DNA of 64,000 nucleotides from JBFLYO01 sp040756745 (GCA_040756745.1 JBFLYO010000020.1:1-64000); one strand, 5' to 3'. Counted from the first letter of the stretch, positions 27,860-37,818 are shown. Program-made: numbers and translations. The notes: generated from the sequence alone by a model not told the origin.

Positions 27860-28726
27860 ATGCTTCGAGTATTCCGGACATGGTGCGTTGCTGCACTGTC
27901 GGCGGTCTCCATCGCCGGTTGCATCGGCGATGTCTACACTGTCCATTCACGTGACGGCGAGTCGCTGCTGCGGAAAGAGGCCGGTGTACCGTTCTACACG
28001 GTCCGCGGAGGGACCAGACAGACGACGGCGTGGCTCGAAGAGTACTATCATATTCAGCTGGTTACGGTCGACCGTCCCGGCGCGTCGACTCCCGCCGATA
28101 CAATCCTCCGACTGGACAAAGACGTGTTGTCCGCCGGCTTCGCCGCGCGCTATCGCGAACTTCAGGAGCTTGCCGCCGGAGCCGCAGGGGATGATTCGGT
28201 GTACAGAGCCCTGTTGAATGCGATCGACCGACTGACGCCGCACGACCGGCTCCACATGCCTCCCGCCGAATCGCTCGTCCTGCTCTACAACGAACTCGAA
28301 GCCGAGTCGTACGTGGACTATAGTCGCACGTATTTTCTCAGCGGCGAAACGCCGATCCTCGGATCGGCGAATCTCAGCCTTCAACTGAATCCGGATGGGA
28401 CGCTCGCCAAGGGGGAGGGAAAAGCGGAATCGCGCGCCCTCGAAAGCGTTCTGTCCTCCGTCGTCACGCCGCTCTTGGGGCAGGTTCCGTTAAGGGAATT
28501 CCTCACGACACATCTGATGCCGGCGGCGGCTGCCAAACGGACCGGGCAGGGCGTGCGTTCGGTTCACCTTGCCGCCTCGCTGAGGCGCGTCGTACATCAG
28601 CGCACGATGCTGCACCGATCCCAGCTTGATCGTGCGGAGCCGCTCCGGCTGACCGACGGTGCCGGTCCCGGTTCCTACCGCCGCATCGAACAGTCTCCTC
28701 CAGAGGACAGAAGCAAGGACCAATGA
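27860..28726 (+). CDS. Hypothetical lipoprotein
   Basis: The 288-residue product has a lipoprotein signal (lipobox SIAGC, Cys about 21). The mature part contains VPFYTVRGGTRQTTAWLEEY and LFLSGETPILGSANLSLQLNP-like stretches that I do not recognise (read near residues 45-65 and 155-175). A beta-rich C-terminal half is followed by a polar tail. It starts 9 bp after an acaggaggaac SD, convergent with the RND gene 23 bp away. Membrane-anchored, periplasm-facing; function unknown. Confidence 0.7.
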   Translation: MLRVFRTWCVAALSAVSIAGCIGDVYTVHSRDGESLLRKEAGVPFYTVRGGTRQTTAWLEEYYHIQLVTVDRPGASTPADTILRLDKDVLSAGFAARYRELQELAAGAAGDDSVYRALLNAIDRLTPHDRLHMPPAESLVLLYNELEAESYVDYSRTYFLSGETPILGSANLSLQLNPDGTLAKGEGKAESRALESVLSSVVTPLLGQVPLREFLTTHLMPAAAAKRTGQGVRSVHLAASLRRVVHQRTMLHRSQLDRAEPLRLTDGAGPGSYRRIEQSPPEDRSKDQ

Positions 28727-28749
28727 CGGAGAGTCACTACCTTTGGCGA

Positions 28750-31700
28750 TCAACCCGCCGCTACTGCAATACTCTCCCGCGCTCCTTCCTGAACCGACCC
28801 CTCGCCGTCATCCGGGCTGTGGTCTTCAAATTTGGTCGCTCTGGTGAACCGGGCCAGCAGGGTGTAGACCACCGGGACGAGAACCAGGGTGAGGAACGTT
28901 GAGAAGAAGAGCCCTCCGACCACCGCCAGGCCGAGCGGCCGCCGCGATTCCGCGCCTGCGCCGAGCCCGAGAGCGATCGGCAGAACGCCGAAGATCGTCG
29001 AGAAGGACGTCATCAGGATCGGCCTGAGCCGGATCGTCGCCGCCTCGATCACTGCGTCCATCGTCGATTTCCCTCTCGCCCTCAACTGGTTCGAAAACTC
29101 GACGATCAGGATCGAGTTCTTCGTCACGAGCCCCACAAGCATGATCAGCCCGATCTGCGAGTAGATGTTCAGACTCTCTCTGAATATGAAGAGCGTAAGC
29201 AGCGCCCCGAATACCGCCAGCGGCACGGCAAGCAGGATCGTGAACGGGTGAACAAAGCTTTCAAACTGTGCCGACAGCACCAGATAGATGAATATAACCG
29301 CCAACAGGAACATGAAGTAAAGCGAAGAACTCGACGTCTTGAACTCGAGCGACTGTCCCGCATATTCTCGCTTGATGCCTGCCGGTAATTTTGTCGCTGC
29401 GATATGGTCCAGATCGTCCAGCGCCTGCCCCAGGGTCACTCCCGGAACGATGTTGGCCGTCACCGTCGCCGACCGAACCCTGTTGTAGTGGTTCAACTCC
29501 TTTGGTGCGAGGGTCTCTTCGATCCGGACGACGTTCGCAAGCTGCACCAGCCTCCCGCTCCCCCGGATATAGATCTCTCTGATGGCGTCCGGCGTCGCCC
29601 GGGCAGAGGGTTTCATCTGGAGGATCACGTCGTATTGCTTCGTCCCCCGCTTGAAGTTCGTAACAGCCCTCCCTCCGAGAAGCGTTTCCAGCGTCGAGCC
29701 AATTTCCGACACCGATGCCCCGAGACCCGCCGCACGCTCCCTGTCGATGGTGAGGTCCAGCTGTGGCTTGTTGAGGCGCAGATCCGTGTCGACGTTGACC
29801 AGATATCCCAGCTTCGATGCTTCCACCATCATGATGCCGACCGCCCGGTTCAGTTCCTCGTAACTGTCGGCCTGAAGCACATACTCCACGGGACTTGAGC
29901 TGAACCTGCCCCCGAGGCTCGGGGGATTGATGACGAATGCGAGCACGCCCGGGATGGAGATCAGCCGGGGAAACAGTTCCTGTACCACCTGCTGCTGGGA
30001 TTTGTCCCGCTCGTTGCCCGGCTTCAACGCCAGGAACATGAATCCGTTGGTGACGCGTCCCGGTCCACCGAACCCGAGGCCGATTGCCGAGAAGAGCGCG
30101 CGCCGTTCGGGCAGTGCAAGCACCCGTTGTTCCACCTCCCGCATATACCGGTCGGTGTACTCCAGCGTTGATCCTTCCGGCGCGATGACGATCCCGAAGC
30201 CGACACCGCGGTCTTCGATGGGGACCAGTTCGCTCGGGAGGATCTTGAAGAGCAGGACGCTGAGGGCGGCCACGACTCCTGCGATCCCGAGCATGAGCCA
30301 CCGGCGGCGGAGTGCTCCTTGGAGGACGCGCTGATACGTCCTGTTCAGAATCTCAAAGAACGCATCAAACGATCTGGCTGCCCACCCCGTTCCCGTCCCG
30401 TGCAGCGGCTTCAGGATCTTCGACGAGAGCATGGGGGTGAGGGTCAGTGCGACAAACCCCGAGATCAGCACCGCGACCGCAAGCGTCACACCGAATTCAT
30501 TGAAGAGGCGGCCAACGGAACCCGTCAGGAACGCAAGCGGGACGAAGACGGCGACGAGCGTGATGGTTGTTGCCACCACCGCAAAGCCGATCTCGCTGCT
30601 CCCGTCCAGCGCGGCCTTCCTCCGGTTCTTCCCCAGCTCCATGTGGCGGTACACGTTCTCGAGCACCACGATCGCATCGTCCACGACGAGCCCGATGGCG
30701 AGCACCAGCGCGAGAAGCGTAAGGATGTTGATGGTGAAGCCGAGGAAGTAGGCTGCGGCGAACGCCCCGATGATCGAGATCGGGATGGCGACCGTGGGGA
30801 TGGTCGTTGCCCGGAGACTTTTCAGGAATGCCAGCACCACGAGCACCACGAGGCACATGGCGATGATCAGCGATTCCGTTACCTCGTCGATGGAATCGTT
30901 GATGAACCTGGATGAGTCGTACGCGACGTCCAGCTTCATTCCCTCGGGGATCAGGCCCGTCAGAGCCTGCAGCGCCTTCCGGACTTCGGCGGCGACGTCG
31001 ACGGTGCTCGCCTTGGACTGCTTGACGATGCCGAGGCCGACCGCGGTCTGACCGTTGTAGCGCGCCACGGTGCGCTCGTCCTCGGCGCCGACGCTCACTT
31101 CGGCGACATCGCGCAGGCGGACGAGGTCGTCCTTGTTCTGTGAGACAATGATCGCCCCGAATTCCTCAGGAGTGGTAAGTTCCCCCCGCGTACGGACGGA
31201 GAACTCCCGCTCCGCGCCCTCGACCCTGCCGGCGGGGATTTCGGCGTTTTCACGACGGATCGCCGCCTCAACATCCTGTGCGGTCAGGCCGTGGCTTGCC
31301 ATCCGGAGGGGGTCCAGCCATACCCGCATGGCATACCGACGCTCGCCGCCAATGAATACGGACCCGACGCCGGGGAGGCGCTGGATGCGTTCCTTCAGGA
31401 CACGATCCGCCACGTCGGTCAGTTGCAGCCCGTTGTGACGGTCACTGGAGAGCGCCAGCCATACGATCGGCTGGGCGTTGGCGTCGACCTTGGAGATGAC
31501 TGGATCTTCGATCTCCCGCGGAAGGTTTCCACGCACGCGCGAGACCCTGTCTCTCACGTCGTTTGCCGCCTCGTCGACGTTACGGCTTAACTCAAACTCG
31601 ATCGTGATCACGGAGCCCTGCTCGCGGCTCGAGGAGGTCATCGTCTTCACCCCCTCCAGCGTTGCAAATTGCTCTTCAAGGATGTTGGTGATCTCCGTTT

Positions 31701-31887
31701 CCACGACGCTCGGGCTGGCGCCCCGGTAGAACGTTACTACGGAGATGATCGGCGGATCGATGTCCGGATACTCGCGGACAGGGAGCCGCGTGAATGAGAT
31801 GATCCCGAAGAGCAGGATCGTGAAGCTCATCACGCTCGCGAAGACGGGACGCCTGATGGATGTTGTGCTGATTTTCATTCTTGTCAT
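28750..31887 (-). CDS. RND efflux transporter permease (AcrB/HAE1 family)
   Basis: At 1045 residues it has full length for a hydrophobe/amphiphile efflux RND pump. The N-terminus (SIRRPVFASVMSFTILLFG) is the first transmembrane helix. The proton-relay aspartates are present in TM4 (AIGLVVDDAIVVLENV) and the TM10 lysine in LVGLVTKNSILIVEFSNQ. The product exports small hydrophobic compounds from the periplasm or inner membrane in a tripartite complex. The start overlaps the upstream MFP gene's stop as ATGA, and TolC lies upstream of that, so all three components are in one operon. Confidence 0.95.
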   Translation of the reverse strand: MTRMKISTTSIRRPVFASVMSFTILLFGIISFTRLPVREYPDIDPPIISVVTFYRGASPSVVETEITNILEEQFATLEGVKTMTSSSREQGSVITIEFELSRNVDEAANDVRDRVSRVRGNLPREIEDPVISKVDANAQPIVWLALSSDRHNGLQLTDVADRVLKERIQRLPGVGSVFIGGERRYAMRVWLDPLRMASHGLTAQDVEAAIRRENAEIPAGRVEGAEREFSVRTRGELTTPEEFGAIIVSQNKDDLVRLRDVAEVSVGAEDERTVARYNGQTAVGLGIVKQSKASTVDVAAEVRKALQALTGLIPEGMKLDVAYDSSRFINDSIDEVTESLIIAMCLVVLVVLAFLKSLRATTIPTVAIPISIIGAFAAAYFLGFTINILTLLALVLAIGLVVDDAIVVLENVYRHMELGKNRRKAALDGSSEIGFAVVATTITLVAVFVPLAFLTGSVGRLFNEFGVTLAVAVLISGFVALTLTPMLSSKILKPLHGTGTGWAARSFDAFFEILNRTYQRVLQGALRRRWLMLGIAGVVAALSVLLFKILPSELVPIEDRGVGFGIVIAPEGSTLEYTDRYMREVEQRVLALPERRALFSAIGLGFGGPGRVTNGFMFLALKPGNERDKSQQQVVQELFPRLISIPGVLAFVINPPSLGGRFSSSPVEYVLQADSYEELNRAVGIMMVEASKLGYLVNVDTDLRLNKPQLDLTIDRERAAGLGASVSEIGSTLETLLGGRAVTNFKRGTKQYDVILQMKPSARATPDAIREIYIRGSGRLVQLANVVRIEETLAPKELNHYNRVRSATVTANIVPGVTLGQALDDLDHIAATKLPAGIKREYAGQSLEFKTSSSSLYFMFLLAVIFIYLVLSAQFESFVHPFTILLAVPLAVFGALLTLFIFRESLNIYSQIGLIMLVGLVTKNSILIVEFSNQLRARGKSTMDAVIEAATIRLRPILMTSFSTIFGVLPIALGLGAGAESRRPLGLAVVGGLFFSTFLTLVLVPVVYTLLARFTRATKFEDHSPDDGEGSVQEGARESIAVAAG

Positions 31888-32975
31888 CCTCCCGATGCGG
31901 TACCGGCAGCCCCCGCGGCCTGGCTGGAAATCGGCATCACTTTGCCGCCGTCGAACAGCTTTTGATGTCCTGCGCGGACCACCGTCATGCCGGGCTGCAA
32001 TCCATCGATCACTTCCACAACGTCCGGCAGGCGGGTTCCAAGCGTCAGCGCGACGCGCGCCACGGTACTGTCGGGCTTAACGATGAAGACGAACGACTGA
32101 TTGCCGCTCCCGAACACCGCCTCGCTCGGGATGGTCAGCGCGTTCGGCCGTTCGCTGAGGACGGCGGAGATATTGGCGGACATGCCCGGGCGGAATTTGC
32201 GGCCGACGTTCTGGACGCGTGCGACCACGCGGGCACTCCGCGTGAGCTGATCGATGATGGGTTCGATCACGATGATCCTGCCTTTCTGCGGCGGGCCGCT
32301 GAAGGCGGTGGTCGACACCGTGACCGGTGCCCCCTGACTCAGCCGCGCTATGAAGCGTTCGGGGGCGGAAAAGGTCACGCGGATCTCGTCGATGTTGGCA
32401 AGCTCGGTAATCGCCTGTCCGGTGCGGAGGAACGTGCCGACGCTGATGCGGCGTGCCCCGATAATGCCGTCGAAGGGAGCGAGTACTCGCGTCTTCTCGA
32501 AGCGGGCCCTTGCGACGGCAAGGTTGGCATCGGCGACCTTTAGCGCAGCGGCGGCGTCATCCAAGTCCTGGGGCGCGCCCGCGCCCTGCTCCACAATGGT
32601 CCTGACCCTGTCATAGGTTGCCTTGGTCTGCGCCCGCAGGGCTTCGGCGCGCGCCATTTCCGCTGCAAGCTGTGCGTCGTCGAGCTGGGCAATCAGTCCT
32701 CCGCGCCGGATGAACCCACCCTCGTTGAATGGGAGAGATTTCACGACCGCGTCGATCTCGCCGACGACGGTGATCGCCTCGATGGCCTCGATCGTGCCGA
32801 CGGCCTCGAACTTATCAGCCACAGGGCGGACGGCGACCGGGCTGACCTCCACCGGCATGGGTGGCATCGAGAATCGCCCGCCTCCGGCGTTGGGTCCGCC
32901 GCAGCTGGAGAGAAGACCTGTCAATGCCGCGCTCACCAGGATCGCGCGGCCCGGAATGTTTGCAAGAGTCATCAA
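31884..32975 (-). CDS. RND efflux periplasmic adaptor (MFP/HlyD family), lipoprotein
   Basis: The 363-residue product has a lipoprotein signal (TGLLSSCGGPN). It shows the adaptor pattern: a lipoyl-like half (VVGEIDAVVKSLPFNEGGFI), a helical hairpin around residues 100-150, a second lipoyl half (RVLAPFDGIIGARRISVGTF) and beta-barrel/membrane-proximal domains. It joins the RND pump to the outer-membrane channel. It is translationally coupled to the permease gene and lies 27 bp after the TolC-like gene. No local regulator was seen. Confidence 0.93.
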   Translation of the reverse strand: MMTLANIPGRAILVSAALTGLLSSCGGPNAGGGRFSMPPMPVEVSPVAVRPVADKFEAVGTIEAIEAITVVGEIDAVVKSLPFNEGGFIRRGGLIAQLDDAQLAAEMARAEALRAQTKATYDRVRTIVEQGAGAPQDLDDAAAALKVADANLAVARARFEKTRVLAPFDGIIGARRISVGTFLRTGQAITELANIDEIRVTFSAPERFIARLSQGAPVTVSTTAFSGPPQKGRIIVIEPIIDQLTRSARVVARVQNVGRKFRPGMSANISAVLSERPNALTIPSEAVFGSGNQSFVFIVKPDSTVARVALTLGTRLPDVVEVIDGLQPGMTVVRAGHQKLFDGGKVMPISSQAAGAAGTASGG

Positions 32976-33002
32976 TGCCTGCCTTTCTCGTTACACGGAA
33001 GA

Positions 33003-34574
33003 TCAGTGAGATGGTGTTCCGGCGTACGCGCCGGCAGTCAATTGTCTGAGTTGCGCCGCCGCCTTGGCGCTTCGCACCAGGGCCTGAGAGTACCGCTGTT
33101 GTGCTACAGCATAGTCGGCTCCCAGGCGCACGAGTTCAAATGCCGTGGAACGACCGTTCTGGAATTCGATCAGACCGATTCGCACCTGTTCTTGTGCGGC
33201 ATCGACTCCCTCACGGGCTGCCCTCAGGCGCCGCTTCCCGTGAGAGAGTTCAAGAAAGCTTGCCCGCACCTGCTCCTCCAGGACACGGCTCAGACGCACC
33301 CGTTCCTGCTCAGCTACCTGGACTTCACCTTCCAACCGTTCCCGCTCCCCCAGTCCGCTTCGCATACCAATCGGGATGCTGACTTCCAGTCCGACACTCC
33401 ACGACGGGTACTGTCTCTGCACCGCCTGTCGCGCCGCGTCGCTGAAGCCGCCTCCAACTGTTGTACGGAGCGTGTCGGTTCCGAATATCACGTCGTGAGG
33501 AGTCCCTGCGAGACCGTTTCCCCCGATCGCGCCCACGAGGTTGACGCTCGGGAGCGCCTCCCAGAATGCCGCCTCTGACAGTGCGCGCTTCCCCTCCACA
33601 TCTGCCTGCGCAGCCTGAAGCTGAAGGTTCTGCTGAATCGCCTGCTGAACAAGCACGTCGACGTCTTCCAATGGGAATTCGTCTGGAGGATCGTCCACGG
33701 CGATAAACCTGCGCTGTCCGGCATCCGGCCGGCTGCCAATGAGCGAGGAGAACTGATCGGACAATCGATCGAGCTGCTCCTCACGGTCAAGCAGGAGGAT
33801 CTCCTGCTCGGCAAGGAATGTCCGTGCGTTGGCGACCTGGCTGGGGCCGATGAGGCCGGTCCTGGCGCGGACTTCGGTGTCTCTCAGGAATGCCTCGGCC
33901 CTGTCCCGGGTGAGCTTCTGAACCGCATAGTCCCTCTCCGCGGCGTACAGGTCCCAGTACTGCTGCTCCACACGGCTGGTAACGGCAAGGACCTCCTGGT
34001 CGTAGCGCGCCTTTGCCGCTTCCATATCGCGGTCCGTTTTCGTCAACATTTTCATGGTTGACACATGAAACCCCCCCAGCAGAGGCTGCCGCAGACTGAG
34101 ACTCCCCAGCGTCGTGTATTGCGGGTTGAGGAATGCAAATGACGAGTTGGTCACGAGCCGGATTGAACTCAACGAAGCTTCGATGCTCGTGCCGACCGGC
34201 GACTCCCACCGGAGGCCTGCATTGCCGTTCGTTTGCGTCGTCCCCAGGATCGGCGCGCCTGCGAAGAACGATGCGGTCGGCTGGCGCTGGTCAACGTAGT
34301 TCGCCGAGAAGAAGAGCTCCGGGTCGAACATTCCCGCCTCCCGCCTGGCCGACCCCTGGGCCGCATTGTATATAGCCTCGGCGGTGAGGACTGAGGTGGC
34401 ATTCCTTAGTCCTCGCGCGACGGCGTCCTTGATGGTCAGTGGAGTTCCCTCCAGTCGACTGAGGATTGTCTGAAGCGCACTGTCTGGATTGACCGGCTGT
34501 GTTTGTCCTGTGCCGGTGCTGGAGGCATAAGCCAGCGTGAATGCTGTGAAGACGAGGGTTTGAATTCTGACCAT
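33003..34574 (-). CDS. TolC-family outer-membrane efflux protein
   Basis: The 523-residue product has a signal peptide (LVFTAFTLAYASSTGTGQ) and two repeats of the TolC helical-hairpin/beta pattern (LTIKDAVARGLRNA at the start of repeat 1; DVLVQQAIQQNLQLQAAQAD at the start of repeat 2), with long amphipathic helices. It is the first gene of the TolC-MFP-RND operon, an order common in Bacteroidota-like genomes. It should form the outer-membrane exit duct. Confidence 0.92.
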   Translation of the reverse strand: MVRIQTLVFTAFTLAYASSTGTGQTQPVNPDSALQTILSRLEGTPLTIKDAVARGLRNATSVLTAEAIYNAAQGSARREAGMFDPELFFSANYVDQRQPTASFFAGAPILGTTQTNGNAGLRWESPVGTSIEASLSSIRLVTNSSFAFLNPQYTTLGSLSLRQPLLGGFHVSTMKMLTKTDRDMEAAKARYDQEVLAVTSRVEQQYWDLYAAERDYAVQKLTRDRAEAFLRDTEVRARTGLIGPSQVANARTFLAEQEILLLDREEQLDRLSDQFSSLIGSRPDAGQRRFIAVDDPPDEFPLEDVDVLVQQAIQQNLQLQAAQADVEGKRALSEAAFWEALPSVNLVGAIGGNGLAGTPHDVIFGTDTLRTTVGGGFSDAARQAVQRQYPSWSVGLEVSIPIGMRSGLGERERLEGEVQVAEQERVRLSRVLEEQVRASFLELSHGKRRLRAAREGVDAAQEQVRIGLIEFQNGRSTAFELVRLGADYAVAQQRYSQALVRSAKAAAQLRQLTAGAYAGTPSH

Positions 34575-34719
34575 AGCACCGAAAAGTGAATGTGGTTCCG
34601 GAAGGGCCAGCAGAGCCGGATGGATCCCTATGATAACACCGATCGGATGCGGATTTGTTCCGTTCTTGACGGATTATTCCTGAGAACCCTGCTCTATATA
34701 ATAGAAGCATGCAGCGCAG

Positions 34720-34778
34720 GGGCAGAATTCATTCTGCCCACAGACACGGTGACACGCAGGGGCAGAATACATTCTGCC
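34720..34778. repeat. Two copies of a GGGGCAGAAT palindrome
   Basis: 34720-34739 has 9-bp arms GGGCAGAAT/ATTCTGCCC around TC; 34761-34778 has 8-bp arms GGCAGAAT/ATTCTGCC around AC. Both are preceded by GCAGG, and they repeat at a 40-bp period. The hairpin at 37822-37844 (GGGGCAGGAT arms) is a clear relative, so this is a small REP-like family. They lie between the HAD gene end and the efflux operon start. Confidence 0.75.
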
Positions 34779-34788
34779 AATCCTTGGG

Positions 34789-34834
34789 AAAAGAAGAGAA
34801 GAGAGGAGAAGGGAGAGAGAAGAGAAAGAAGGCG
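34789..34834 (+). repeat. Polypurine GA tract
   Basis: Forty-six bases made almost entirely of G and A (gaaaagaagagaagagagga and onward) lie just downstream of the HAD gene. A similar purine tract (on the - strand) encodes the C-terminus of the hybrid kinase at 15669-15705. Confidence 0.75.
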
Positions 34835-34845
34835 GATGTGAGGGG

Positions 34846-35832
34846 TTAGCGGGAGGATTTTGGAAACACGTTGCTCCAGTCCTTTGTCATGTCGGCCACA
34901 AGCCAACCCTGCTTCTTCGCAACGGCAAGGGCCTTGTCAAGTCGACCAAACGTTGCCGAGCGATCGTAGGCGAATTCATTCCCAGAGTCGGTGTGATGCA
35001 CGATCAGCGCTAACGATCGGTTGGGCCCGGAAGCGACCCACTGCAGCACGTCAAGGTCGTCGTCGGAGTTTCCGAATGCCGCAATCGGCTTGCGGCCGAT
35101 GGTCCTGTAAATGGTGCCGGGTGACATCAGCTTTCCTTCGGGAACCTCGAAGCTGTTCAGTCGCACCAGAAGCTGTTCTCCCTTGCGCAATACAAGCTTC
35201 GTCTTGATCTGTCCGCCGATGATCCGCTCCGGAGGAATCCCGTACGCCTGTTCGCTCCAGCTCCTGAGGAATGCGGCATCGCCGTTGGATACGACGAACA
35301 CTTTGAAGTCGTAGGCGTGGAGGTGGGCGAGGAGCTCGATCATCGGCTGAAATGCGGATTGGCTGTACAGGCGGTGGAGCCGCGGGTTCCGGGCCTTCGT
35401 GAGCCACTGCTGAACCGCCGCTTCGAACTCTCCTGTTGTCATTCCCGCATGTGCTGCCGCCATGAGCTCCAGAAGGCCGCGCGTGCCTGCGGCGGCAAGA
35501 CTCCGGGGGTTGCGTGCCAGGGCGGATCGGAAGGGTTCCTTCGACTTCCACCGCGGGTGTTTCCGTGCGAGCGACTTCACCCGGTCGAGGACGTATGCGA
35601 CCTGCGCGGGGAACGGCAACTCCGAACAGAGCGTCCCGTCGTCACGGAATACCGCGATCCGCTCAGGAGGAGGAACATAGTGCGGTCCCCCTTCGGTCGA
35701 CACATCTCTCACGAACTGCACGATGGCAGTCTTTACCGGCCCGCTATTCCATGAACGGAGGGAATCGGCCGCCGGCGCAACGCCGGGGATGAGCAGTGTC
35801 GCGGTGACGTATGTGCGTAATGGTCCGCTCAT
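34846..35832 (-). CDS. HAD-superfamily phosphatase-like protein lacking the nucleophile Asp
   Basis: The 328-residue product has a signal peptide (ATLLIPGVAPAADS). It matches secreted HAD proteins whose motif I normally reads VFDNDGTLW. Here residues 61-68 read VFRDDGTL, so the nucleophile position is R63, while D65 (acid/base), motif II Ser (FVVSNGD), the motif III region and the acidic motif IV (AFGNSDDDLDVLQW) are kept. The Arg codon is CGT, read directly from the - strand. The protein is probably not a normal phosphatase. It is coupled to the GH97 gene by an ATGA overlap at 35829-35832. Confidence 0.82.
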   Translation of the reverse strand: MSGPLRTYVTATLLIPGVAPAADSLRSWNSGPVKTAIVQFVRDVSTEGGPHYVPPPERIAVFRDDGTLCSELPFPAQVAYVLDRVKSLARKHPRWKSKEPFRSALARNPRSLAAAGTRGLLELMAAAHAGMTTGEFEAAVQQWLTKARNPRLHRLYSQSAFQPMIELLAHLHAYDFKVFVVSNGDAAFLRSWSEQAYGIPPERIIGGQIKTKLVLRKGEQLLVRLNSFEVPEGKLMSPGTIYRTIGRKPIAAFGNSDDDLDVLQWVASGPNRSLALIVHHTDSGNEFAYDRSATFGRLDKALAVAKKQGWLVADMTKDWSNVFPKSSR

Positions 35833-37796
35833 TGCCCTACAAACCTGACTGCCAGGCCTCCTCCTCGTGCAAGTCGAACCGACAGTGTGTCATCGCTCCG
35901 AAGAGTTTTCCGTGCGATGGAAACATCGACGGGTTGGACGTCGGCATCCCGGCCATCCTCGAAGATGTCGGCGACATATTGTCCTTTCCCCAGAAAGGTA
36001 AGCGGCAGATCGATCAGCTTCGCGCTCTCGTTCGTCATCGCGCCGAGGTACCACTCATTCCCGCTTCTTCGCGCCACGACGATGAATTCTCCGATTCTCC
36101 CATCGATCACTCTCGTCTCATCCCAGCTGGTCGGCACCATCCGGATGAATTCAAGACCCGGCTGATCGCGGTATGCCGATGGATCGTCGCACACCATTGC
36201 CAGCGGGCTTTCATACACAACGAACATGGCAAGCTGGCGGCATCTCGTTCCCATGACGCGGGGTCGGTCCCAGTCGGGCGCAAACTCTTCCACCGTCACG
36301 GCGCGGAACCCCCCTGGCGTGAAATCCATCGGTCCGGCGAGCATCCTGGTGAATGGAAGAGTAACGGTGTGCTGTGGCGTTATGGCACGTATCACTTTGT
36401 TCTGTTCGTTCCCCATCACTCCCTCCTGCGTGAGGAGGTGAGGGAACGTCCGCTGTGTGCCGGTGGGTTTGTATGCGCCGTGAAAGAATACCATAAGCCG
36501 GTGCTCGGCCGCTTTCTTGAGGACCTTGTGATACCATCGCACCATCTCCTGGTCGTCCCGGTTCATGAAGTCGATCTTCACCCCTGCGGCGCCCCACCGG
36601 GCAAACATGGGGAACGCACTGTCGGCCTGCATGTCGACATTTCTCCAGTGGGTCCAGAGGAATATCCCCATCCCCTTTACCCTCGCATACGCAAACAGTT
36701 CCGGCAGCCGGAGTTCCGGCACGGGCCGGGTGATGTCGTATTTTTCGGGATGGGCGATGCAGTCGTCTGTGTCGCCGTACCAGGGGGGCTCCAGCTCGAG
36801 GTAGCGGATGCCATTCTCTGCAGCGAAGTCGATGTAATACTTCTGGTTCTCGAAACTCAGCCTCCCCGGCACGCCCGGTTTGTCTGAAAAGAAATTCGGC
36901 CACCAGGGGAAGATCGCCTTGCCCGGTCTGATCCAGGAGACATCGGACAATCTGCAGGGAGCGTTGAGATTCAAGATAATGGTGGACTCAATCAGCCGTC
37001 CCGGGGAGTCGCCGATCATCAGGACCCGCCATGGAGACCGAAACGGTGTACTCCCCCGCACGCACACGCCGCTGCCGTCCCTCCACGGAGCGAGCACGGT
37101 GCGCAGGGATGGGCCGGGCAGGCCGCGCAGATACATCCCCGCATAATCGGTGAGGTCGGCTTCGGTGATGGACAGTGTGACTCCGTCCGGCCCCTGCATC
37201 GTCAGCGGAAGGTACACCTCGCCAGTGTCGGGAATCGCATCCACCGTCGTGGGGAGATACGCTCCTTCGAATGAATGATAAAATGCATTGATCTGGAACG
37301 CCCAGGCCTTGAGGTCGGCAGGGAAGTTGAACCCCGTTTCCTCCTGAACGATTTCAAAGCTGGAGAGCGAGTCTTGCGCCGGGAGAACGTAACGGAACGC
37401 TGCGCCATCATCATATGCTCTGAATTGGAGTGAGAGCGTTCGGCGGAGTCTGCTGCGTTCTTCAAGCAACACCTCCAGCGCACGGTAGTGATCGCGCGCC
37501 TGCTTCGTCTTGCCGATCGTCAGTGTATATTCCTCGTCGTGCTCGACGGTCAGGGTATCCCGTACGACGAATCCGTACATCAGGTCATTGCCATCCTTCA
37601 ACTGCAGGCCGAGGGGAGACCAGCCAAGGAGCCCATGGTCTCTGTACGATACGCTCCAGCACGGTGCACCCGTGGTATCAAGACGGAACGAGATGGAAAC
37701 CCTGCTGTCAGGCGAACGGACAATGAGGGGGGTGGAGGCAGGAGAGTGAACGCTCACGCAGACCGCAAAAAGCACGGCGGAGAAGAAACGTCGCAT
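35829..37796 (-). CDS. GH97 family glycoside hydrolase, secreted
   Basis: The start is the ATG at 37796 (MRRFFSAVLFAVCVSVHSPA, signal peptide); the frame extends to 38135 through the neighbouring gene. The 655-residue product has the GH97 N-terminal beta-super-sandwich (residues about 25-290), a (beta/alpha)8 barrel starting FPWWPNFF, and a C-terminal beta-domain. D409 in GVKIDFMNRDD is where retaining GH97 enzymes carry their nucleophile, and E464 in EGVMGNEQ is a plausible acid/base, so a retaining alpha-galactosidase-type mechanism is predicted rather than the SusB-like inverting one. It is followed by the HAD gene in the same operon. Confidence 0.9.
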   Translation of the reverse strand: MRRFFSAVLFAVCVSVHSPASTPLIVRSPDSRVSISFRLDTTGAPCWSVSYRDHGLLGWSPLGLQLKDGNDLMYGFVVRDTLTVEHDEEYTLTIGKTKQARDHYRALEVLLEERSRLRRTLSLQFRAYDDGAAFRYVLPAQDSLSSFEIVQEETGFNFPADLKAWAFQINAFYHSFEGAYLPTTVDAIPDTGEVYLPLTMQGPDGVTLSITEADLTDYAGMYLRGLPGPSLRTVLAPWRDGSGVCVRGSTPFRSPWRVLMIGDSPGRLIESTIILNLNAPCRLSDVSWIRPGKAIFPWWPNFFSDKPGVPGRLSFENQKYYIDFAAENGIRYLELEPPWYGDTDDCIAHPEKYDITRPVPELRLPELFAYARVKGMGIFLWTHWRNVDMQADSAFPMFARWGAAGVKIDFMNRDDQEMVRWYHKVLKKAAEHRLMVFFHGAYKPTGTQRTFPHLLTQEGVMGNEQNKVIRAITPQHTVTLPFTRMLAGPMDFTPGGFRAVTVEEFAPDWDRPRVMGTRCRQLAMFVVYESPLAMVCDDPSAYRDQPGLEFIRMVPTSWDETRVIDGRIGEFIVVARRSGNEWYLGAMTNESAKLIDLPLTFLGKGQYVADIFEDGRDADVQPVDVSIARKTLRSDDTLSVRLARGGGLAVRFVGQ

Positions 37797-37818
37797 GATG
37801 GTCCCGTGAACAAAGAGC

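Noticed and set aside
28730..28779. GGAGAGT...ACTCTCC inverted repeat between the convergent lipoprotein and RND genes
   Set aside because: The loop would be about 36 nt and the stem only 7 bp with no T-run, so it is not convincing as a terminator.
34590..34841. Small + strand open frame ending in an Arg/Lys/Glu-rich tail
   Set aside because: It is produced by the palindromes and polypurine tract between the HAD gene and the efflux operon; there is no SD and no recognisable domain.
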